In this document: piece by piece, positions 55,951-60,540 of the stretch | Layout of the letters: the number at the start of each line of letters is the position of its first letter | Position numbering within the stretch: the first letter of the stretch is position 1 | Origin: Aquiluna sp. | Lineage (GTDB): Bacteria; Actinomycetota; Actinomycetes; Actinomycetales; Microbacteriaceae | NCBI GenBank assembly: GCA_029241985.1 | Contig: JAQWUU010000027.1 | Span: forward strand, 1 to 60,540 | Direction of reading: 5' to 3' | Length of the DNA: 60,540 nucleotides | Program-made: the position numbers and the translations under genes | The notes under the pieces: model-generated | What the model was told of the DNA's origin: nothing | Database searches by the model: none | Seen by the model: the letters and a program-made list of their open reading frames with translations, nothing else

Positions 55951-56937
55951 ATGCCTAGAGCGAATTCCTTGATAGCTAGGCATCCAGAGGTTTCTAAGTC
56001 ACAGCTTATTGGACAGCTTCTTCCTCCACCTGAATTCGCTGAAGCTCGGTTTGAGAATTACAAGCCGGACCCCTTGTTTGCAAGCCAGTCGGAGGCACTG
56101 AAGGCTGCGCAGGGCTTCATTCGAGGAGCGAAGCCGAAATTATTCCAAAAGGTGTCAGCTGAACCAGGCATCTATCTAGATGGCGGTTTTGGGGTCGGGA
56201 AGACTCACCTTTTGGCTTCGATTTGGCATGGGTTTGTGGGGAAAAAGGCTTACGGTAGCTTCTTGGAGTACACCAGCCTTGTTGGCTACTTGGGGTTCCA
56301 AAATAGCGTGGAGGCCTTGTCAAAATTTGGTCTGGTCTGTATCGACGAGTTTGAACTTGATGACCCAGGCGACACCATGATTATGTCCAGGTTGCTCAAG
56401 GAACTCGAGCAGCGGGGAGTGAAGTTTGCCGCCACCAGCAATACTCCGCCGAACGCCCTTGGATCTGGGCGTTTTGCCGCGGCAGATTTCAAGCGTGAAA
56501 TTCAAGGGTTAGGGTCGCGATTCAAGATTGTGTCCGTTGACGGCGATGACTATCGCCACCGCGATGTGAGAGGGGAGTCTTCGAATCTCTCGTTGGAGGA
56601 CCTGCACATTTGGGGGGCTACACATGAAGAGTCGTTCAGCGATGAATTTGAGGATGTCCTCAAGCATCTAGCGACTTTGCACCCCACTAAATATCGTGCC
56701 CTAGTAAGTGGTGTAAGCGCGATTGGAATCCGTGGAGTTCGGGAACTTGATGATCAGGTGGATGCGCTGAGGCTCGTTGCGCTGATAGACCGGCTATATG
56801 AATTCCAAGTGCCAATCAGGTCATCTGGCGAGGTTCCACTGACCAGTGTGTTTTCTGAAGCCATGATTGCCGGCGCTTATCGCAAGAAGTACCTACGAAC
56901 AGTTTCCAGGATCGGGGCTCTTACTAGTCTGATTTAG
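55951..56937 (+). CDS. zapE: ZapE/AFG1-like ATPase
   Basis: P-loop ATPase of the AFG1 family, which in E. coli (ZapE) associates with the Z-ring and in mitochondria supports protein quality control. Walker A is GGFGVGKTHLLAS near 77-89, Walker B is LVCIDEFELDDPGD, and the sensor region AATSNTPPNALG plus GSRF follows. The 328-aa length is normal for actinobacteria. The last 14 nt overlap nhaA tail-to-tail. Exact role in actinobacteria not established. Confidence 0.9.
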   Translation: MPRANSLIARHPEVSKSQLIGQLLPPPEFAEARFENYKPDPLFASQSEALKAAQGFIRGAKPKLFQKVSAEPGIYLDGGFGVGKTHLLASIWHGFVGKKAYGSFLEYTSLVGYLGFQNSVEALSKFGLVCIDEFELDDPGDTMIMSRLLKELEQRGVKFAATSNTPPNALGSGRFAAADFKREIQGLGSRFKIVSVDGDDYRHRDVRGESSNLSLEDLHIWGATHEESFSDEFEDVLKHLATLHPTKYRALVSGVSAIGIRGVRELDDQVDALRLVALIDRLYEFQVPIRSSGEVPLTSVFSEAMIAGAYRKKYLRTVSRIGALTSLI

Positions 56938-58066
56938 CCTTTTCTTCGCGGTGCTTCCTCATGTAATAGCGCCCTCGGGTTTGAGCGAGCCACGCACCGA
57001 TACCCATTGAAATTAGCGACCCAAGGATCACGGCCAAAGTTCCCTCGGCAACTATGTACTGAGTATCCACGAACGCCAAATTTGTCATCAGTAGCGACAC
57101 TGTGAATCCAACACCTGCAAGGGCGCTTATTGCCATGAAATCCAGGGCCTCTAGGTCAAGCCGGTCAGCTTTGGCGGCAAGCCTATTTGCCAGGATTGCC
57201 AGAAGCGTAATGCCAACTATTTTCCCGACTGGCAATGCAACAGCAATCCCAACAAATACACTCGAAAATGCGCCGTCGAATGTCGGTAGCGCAATCGCTA
57301 CGGCAAAGAAAGCGAAAACCGGCAGCGCTACCGTGTTTGTCCAGGGCTGAATCTTTGCAACCAATGCATGAGTCTTCTTGGCGGGGATTATTACTCCAAG
57401 TATCACCCCTGCAACCGTCGCATGGACTCCGGACTGATAGACCGTGTACCAAAGCAGGAGAAAGGTGATCACTCTCACATAATTGATCGGAAGCTTGCTC
57501 GTTCGCTCCGCGACAATGTGCAAGCCCGCAATCACAGCGGCGGCCACGAGCCATTGAGCCTGAAGGTCTGCTGTGAAGAAAACGGCGATGATCAAGATCG
57601 CAATAAGGTCATCAAATATGGCGAGCGCCAGGAGAAAGACTCTTGCTGACTTTGGGAGTCCTCGTCCGAATATCGCCAGGACTCCAAGAGCGAACGCAAT
57701 GTCGGTTGCAGTTGGGATTGGCCAGCCATTGAGATAGTCGGTACCCCAATTTATCCACACGTAGATCAGGGCTGGCACAACTACACCACCTAAACCAGCT
57801 AAAACTGGAACAAAAGCGCTGCCCGGCTTCGAAAGAATTCCCGAACGCAGTTCGTATTTGAGTTCGAGCCCTGCAACTAAGAAGAACGTTGCTAGTAATA
57901 GGTCACTGGCCCAGTGCTCGACACTCAGACTCAACCCGATGGACTCGGGACCAATGTAGGAATGTTTGAAGTCCAAAAATGACGGGCCAAAGGGGCTATT
58001 GGCAATGACGAGTCCTAGGATTGCAGCTCCCATGAGCAGCAAGGCGGCTGAACGATCGCTCTTCAT
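56924..58066 (-). CDS. nhaA: Na+/H+ antiporter NhaA
   Basis: Exports Na+ in exchange for protons, controlling pH and salt. About eleven hydrophobic helices. The transport aspartate pair is in LAIFDDLIAILI, with NGWPIPTATDIAFALG upstream and GVGFTVSLLMTNLAF near the end. The 380 aa are normal. The ATG lies about 180 bp from amt, with which it diverges. Confidence 0.95.
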   Translation of the reverse strand: MKSDRSAALLLMGAAILGLVIANSPFGPSFLDFKHSYIGPESIGLSLSVEHWASDLLLATFFLVAGLELKYELRSGILSKPGSAFVPVLAGLGGVVVPALIYVWINWGTDYLNGWPIPTATDIAFALGVLAIFGRGLPKSARVFLLALAIFDDLIAILIIAVFFTADLQAQWLVAAAVIAGLHIVAERTSKLPINYVRVITFLLLWYTVYQSGVHATVAGVILGVIIPAKKTHALVAKIQPWTNTVALPVFAFFAVAIALPTFDGAFSSVFVGIAVALPVGKIVGITLLAILANRLAAKADRLDLEALDFMAISALAGVGFTVSLLMTNLAFVDTQYIVAEGTLAVILGSLISMGIGAWLAQTRGRYYMRKHREEKAKSD

Positions 58067-58142
58067 TTGTCTCCGATGCAGTAATTATGGGCTCGATGTG
58101 TCCACCGAAGTGTCTCGACAATTCTATGTTGGATTAAAACTT

Positions 58143-58180
58143 GTTACTTGGTTGTAACAAACAAGGTCTCTAACCGAAAC
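58143..58180 (+). promoter_or_regulatory. predicted GlnR operator upstream of amt
   Basis: GTTAC-n6-GTAAC-n6-GGTCT-n6-GAAAC: three of the four boxes of the GlnR array gTnAC-n6-GaAAC-n6-gTnAC-n6-GaAAC are recognisable on an exact 11-bp spacing; the third is degenerate. The first two also form a perfect 7-bp inverted repeat, TTGTTAC...GTAACAA (58141-58160). It lies about 70-105 bp before the amt ATG. Confidence 0.65.
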
Positions 58181-58248
58181 CAAAGACCGAGAGTATCTGA
58201 CCATGTAATGCGATTGAGCGCATGCCTAATTAGGAAGAGGTACACAAA

Positions 58249-59469
58249 ATGTTAGATACTGGAGCACTCAGCTGGGCGGTGACAGCAACGGCCTTGGTCT
58301 TGCTTATGACGCCAGGGCTTGCATTCTTCTATGGCGGACTCGTGAAAGCCAAGAGCGTTGTAAGCATGATGATGATGAGCTTCGGCTCAATCGCGCTTAT
58401 TGGGGTTTTATGGGTGCTATACGGCTACAGCATGTCTGCCGTGGAAAACCCGACGGACTTCGCCGGAAGTCCATTTGCAGCATTCGGGCTTGAAGGCCTC
58501 GACAACGATGGTCTCATCGGCGCGGCGTTCGGTGCAACATTCGCGATTATCACTGTTGCTCTGATCTCAGGCGCAATCGCTGATCGTGCCAAATTTGGCG
58601 CATGGCTCGTTTTTGCTGGCGTGTTCGCAACGTTCGGCTACTTCCCAGTTGCAGCATGGGTATGGGGTGGCGGCTGGATCATGGAACTTGGCGCTTGGCT
58701 AGACATGCCTGCCGTTATCGACTACGCAGGTGGAACAGCAGTGCACATCAACGCAGGTGCCGCAGCTTTGGCCCTAGCTATTGTTTTGGGCAAGAGATTT
58801 GGTTTTGCCAAGGGCATTATGCAGCCACACAACGTTCCATTGGTTCTGCTGGGAGCAGGTCTTCTTTGGTTCGGCTGGTTCGGCTTCAACGTTGGCGCTG
58901 AATTCCTTAATGGAATGGCTAACGCTGGTCTAATCACTGTGAACACACTCGGCGCTACCGCAGCTGCCATCTTAGGTTGGCTGGTCATCGAGAAGTTGAA
59001 AGAGGGCAAGGCGACATCCATCGGTGCAGCCTCTGGTGCAGTTTCGGGCCTCGTTGCGATTACCCCGGCTTGTGCCAATGTAACGCCAGTGTTCGCGTTG
59101 GTGTTGGGAGTTCTTGCAGGAATTCTTTCCGCACTCGCAGTGGACTTGAAGTTCAAGTTCGGCTACGACGATTCACTTGATGTTGTTGGAATCCACCTAG
59201 TGTCTGGAATGCTAGGAACTCTCTTCCTGGGCTTCTTTGCAACAGACACTGGAATGTTCACCGGTGGAAACAGCGGACAGTTGATAGTTCAGGCTATCGC
59301 AGCCTTCGGTGTCCTTGCATACAGCTTCACACTGGCTCTGATCATTGGCTTCGCAATCGAGAAGACGATTGGGTTCCGTGTTAAGAGTGAAGATGAGATC
59401 GCTGGAGTGGACTCCGTTGTGCATGGCGAAGCTGCATACAGCTTCGGTCAGGATGCACCGGTCAAATAG
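58249..59469 (+). CDS. amt: ammonium transporter
   Basis: Channel-like membrane protein that brings ammonium in for GlnA. Eleven helices in 406 aa. The N-terminus passes straight into the first helix without a long signal peptide. [33 protein letters not shown] (first pore His) and GIHLVSGMLGTLF (second pore His) are conserved. A GGAAGAGG site precedes the ATG. No glnK follows, unlike the common amt-glnK-glnD arrangement; a terminator and tRNA genes come next. Confidence 0.96.
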   Translation: MLDTGALSWAVTATALVLLMTPGLAFFYGGLVKAKSVVSMMMMSFGSIALIGVLWVLYGYSMSAVENPTDFAGSPFAAFGLEGLDNDGLIGAAFGATFAIITVALISGAIADRAKFGAWLVFAGVFATFGYFPVAAWVWGGGWIMELGAWLDMPAVIDYAGGTAVHINAGAAALALAIVLGKRFGFAKGIMQPHNVPLVLLGAGLLWFGWFGFNVGAEFLNGMANAGLITVNTLGATAAAILGWLVIEKLKEGKATSIGAASGAVSGLVAITPACANVTPVFALVLGVLAGILSALAVDLKFKFGYDDSLDVVGIHLVSGMLGTLFLGFFATDTGMFTGGNSGQLIVQAIAAFGVLAYSFTLALIIGFAIEKTIGFRVKSEDEIAGVDSVVHGEAAYSFGQDAPVK

Positions 59470-59493
59470 CAATAAATATCGGCAAACAGTTGA

Positions 59494-59520
59494 GGCGGGA
59501 GAGAAATCTCCCGCCTTTCT
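59494..59520 (+). terminator. intrinsic terminator of amt
   Basis: ggcgggaga-gaaa-tctcccgcc is a perfect 9-bp stem with a tetraloop followed by tttct, 25 bp after the amt stop. Confidence 0.9.
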
Positions 59521-59542
59521 GCATTCACGCGCAGGAGTTTTG

Positions 59543-59551
59543 TGCCATAAT
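59543..59551 (+). promoter_or_regulatory. predicted extended -10 promoter of the tRNA cluster
   Basis: TG-c-CATAAT, followed by CTAGG, with a weak TTCACG (59524-59529) as -35 at 16 bp. The start would fall near 59558, shortly before tRNA-Gly. Confidence 0.48.
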
Positions 59552-59575
59552 CTAGGAGTTCTTGAAAAAGAACGT

Positions 59576-59647
59576 GCGGATGTGGCGCAGTGGTAGCGCA
59601 CAACCTTGCCAAGGTTGGGGTCGCGAGTTCGAATCTCGTCATCCGCT
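59576..59647 (+). tRNA. tRNA-Gly (GCC)
   Basis: Acceptor gcggatg pairs with catccgc (59640-59646); the D arm is gcgcagtggtagcgc; the anticodon loop reads GCC between caacc/ggttg; the T arm contains ttcgaat; discriminator T at 59647. CCA not encoded. Confidence 0.96.
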
Positions 59648-59671
59648 CTCAGAGGCTTAGGCCCCTGTACT

Positions 59672-59745
59672 GGTGGAGTGGCCGAGAGGCGAGGCAGCGG
59701 CCTGCAAAGCCGTGTACACGGGTTCGAATCCCGTCTTCACCTCCA
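59672..59745 (+). tRNA. tRNA-Cys (GCA), CCA encoded
   Basis: Acceptor ggtggag pairs with cttcacc (59735-59741) including one G-T pair; the anticodon loop ctgcaaa has GCA; T arm acggg-ttcgaat-cccgt; discriminator T at 59742, followed by genomic CCA (59743-59745). It is the only tRNA here with encoded CCA. Confidence 0.95.
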
Positions 59746-59756
59746 GCAACAAAGCT

Positions 59757-59828
59757 GGGCGATTGGCGCAGTGGTAGCGCGCTTCCCTGACACGGAAGAG
59801 GTCGCTGGTTCGAACCCAGTATCGCCCA
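59757..59828 (+). tRNA. tRNA-Val (GAC)
   Basis: Acceptor gggcgat pairs with atcgccc (59821-59827); anticodon stem cttcc/ggaag with loop ctgacac and anticodon GAC; T arm ctggttcgaacccag; discriminator A at 59828. Second valine tRNA of the window. Confidence 0.96.
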
Positions 59829-59893
59829 CCCCTAGACCCCAGCAATAGCGGGGGAGTGCACAAGTAAATCGGCTTCTGTGCCCAATACGTGCC

Positions 59894-59927
59894 CACTGGT
59901 TTTGGCTGGTTGTTCCGTTTGCCAGTG
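59894..59927. repeat. short inverted repeat downstream of the tRNA cluster
   Basis: CACTGG (59894-59899) and CCAGTG (59922-59927) are separated by 22 bp, in the 105-bp gap between tRNA-Val and the convergent small membrane gene. It may be a weak transcript-end hairpin; nothing else is visible in this gap. Confidence 0.3.
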
Positions 59928-59933
59928 CTGTAG

Positions 59934-60074
59934 CTACCTTCTAATGATGAAGAACAAGCCGTATGCGAAGGACAAAAGACCAATTAGGGCAAGAACCAAC
60001 GAACGCTCTCCGATACCGACGGCTGCCAGTATGAAGCCACAAAATGTACCAATGCCGGAACGAAAATAGCTCAT
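59934..60074 (-). CDS. 46-aa membrane protein
   Basis: Small hydrophobic protein with two predicted membrane segments (about 6-24 and 26-43) around a GERS turn and a basic IIRR end. ATG at 60074 is supported by an AAAGGA site six bases upstream; the longer open frame to 60260 lacks a ribosome site and has different composition. No family recognised. It lies between the tRNA cluster and the DUF4177 gene. Confidence 0.6.
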   Translation of the reverse strand: MSYFRSGIGTFCGFILAAVGIGERSLVLALIGLLSFAYGLFFIIRR

Positions 60075-60271
60075 CAATTTCCTTTCAACGAGACCTGGCT
60101 TGCCAAGCACTTTCACGATAACTGCAAACAGACATTGCTGCTTTTGGATAACTGAACTGCCAGGCTCAAGAATTGAGCTACTTTGCATTGATGAATTGCG
60201 AAATTTGCGACACCAATGCACCCTTAGAGCCTTTAAATTAGATTCCGGTTGGATCCTCATTTGTTGGGATT

Positions 60272-60286
60272 GTGACCCGAGGTCAC
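60272..60286. promoter_or_regulatory. palindrome upstream of the DUF4177 gene
   Basis: GTGACC-CGA-GGTCAC is a perfect 6-bp inverted repeat around a 3-bp spacer, 69 bp before the DUF4177 start, in the 280-bp gap 60075-60354. It looks like a dimeric-repressor operator; the regulator is unknown. Apart from this and presumed promoters, I see nothing in the gap. Confidence 0.4.
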
Positions 60287-60354
60287 TGTGGCTCTTAGCC
60301 TAAAAAGCCATTAATGCCCTAGATTTGGGTCATCTAAGTACTAGGAGGTAAAAA

Positions 60355-60540
60355 GTGAAGTATGTCGTTTTACAAGTAACACTCAAAGAGTCGTTCATTG
60401 GAACAGGTTCAAATAACCTCGGTGAACTTGAGGGAGTAATTAACAATCAGGTAGCTAAAGGCTTTAGATTGCACACCATCTCAACAGCAACTGCCAGAAG
60501 CAAGGGCTTCGGCGGCGGTGACAGAATGCAGGCAACGCTT
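60355..60540 (+). CDS. DUF4177 family protein, 3' end outside the window
   Basis: The first 62 codons of a small protein beginning VKYVVLQVTLKES, then NNLGELEGVINNQVAKGFRL and HTISTATARSKGFGGGDRMQ. This is the DUF4177 pattern (beta-alpha-beta, about 60-75 aa), of unknown function. GTG at 60355 has a perfect AGGAGG site (60343-60348). Probably only a few residues are missing. Confidence 0.85.
   Translation, partial: MKYVVLQVTLKESFIGTGSNNLGELEGVINNQVAKGFRLHTISTATARSKGFGGGDRMQATL

Noticed and set aside
58722-59156. 144-codon minus-strand frame inside amt
   Set aside because: Antisense shadow of the ammonium transporter; Ala/Pro-rich with no motif.
59829-59933. Possible integration scar or att site after tRNA-Val
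   Set aside because: No duplicated tRNA 3' end, integrase or phage gene nearby; only a short inverted repeat.
59590-59983. Open frames running across the tRNA cluster on both strands
   Set aside because: They translate tRNA genes; the apparent peptides are tRNA arm sequences.
60271-60287. CRP/FNR-type site at the palindrome before DUF4177
   Set aside because: TGTGA and TCAC are 7 bp apart, not 6, and the symmetry centre differs from a CRP site.

Overview
This window looks like core chromosome from a small-genome actinobacterium. The best guess is an aquatic Microbacteriaceae of the Luna/Aquiluna/Rhodoluna kind. That is an inference from gene content and order: aceE-fasR-fabDH-acpP-fabF, glnA2-glnE-glnA1, sigA-murT/gatD-DUF7455-parE, sepH-DUF4193-DUF3093-dut-DUF3710-DUF3159, the actinobacterial families DUF3145, DUF4191 and DUF3000, moderate G+C, and very tight packing. 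I see no insertion sequence, prophage, CRISPR array, plasmid gene or other accessory island. No stretch above about 300 bp lacks a gene; the longest gap is about 280 bp at 60075-60354.

Layout. 1-57: 3' part of a tRNA-Met. 77-5518 (minus): a polar amino-acid ABC importer (aapJQMP type) followed by a zinc homocysteine S-methyltransferase. 5678-6885: thymidine kinase and a DUF3145 protein. 6882-14166 (minus): pyruvate dehydrogenase E1, a PucR-type FasR and the FAS-II genes fabD-fabH-acpP-fabF. 14280-17523 (plus): peroxiredoxin, tRNA-Val(TAC), Nif3-like protein, zinc-ribbon coiled-coil protein and an RNase HI/phosphatase fusion. 17534-17888: RNase P RNA, whose 3' end overlaps ppgK. 17856-22132: ppgK, map, a 61-residue protein, panB and nadE. 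22167-27862: glutamine synthetase island (glnA2, glnE, glnA1). 27931-34513 (minus): DUF4191, lipA, lipB, E2, E3 and pepA. 34547-38683: PAC2, sigA, a divergent MurT/GatD pair and DUF7455. 38789-43224: topoisomerase IV (parE, parC, convergent). 43252-47639: phosphodiesterase, sepH and the dut/DUF cluster. 47661-52310: aconitase and dxs. 52252-55887 (minus): coupled operon sseA-sufE-reductase-DUF3000-rnd. 55951-58066: ZapE-like ATPase and NhaA. 58249-59469: ammonium transporter. 59576-59828: tRNA-Gly, tRNA-Cys and tRNA-Val. 59934-60540: a small membrane protein and the start of a DUF4177 gene.

How the genes work together. The pyruvate dehydrogenase E1, E2 and E3 genes and both lipoylation genes lie in one window, next to the fatty-acid genes that supply the octanoyl-ACP precursor of lipoate. 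The nitrogen genes (glnA1, glnA2, the adenylyltransferase glnE and amt) are accompanied by two GlnR-like operators, one upstream of amt and one upstream of glnA1.

I did not find a clearly new multi-gene system. The observations most worth following are: a MurT/GatD pair that appears to lack the zinc ribbon and the amidotransferase histidine; a near-complete GlnR array at amt; tail-to-tail overlap of eight out of ten convergent pairs, including ppgK reading through the 3' end of rnpB; and good Shine-Dalgarno sites in front of non-canonical codons at sigA and the DUF3145 gene.
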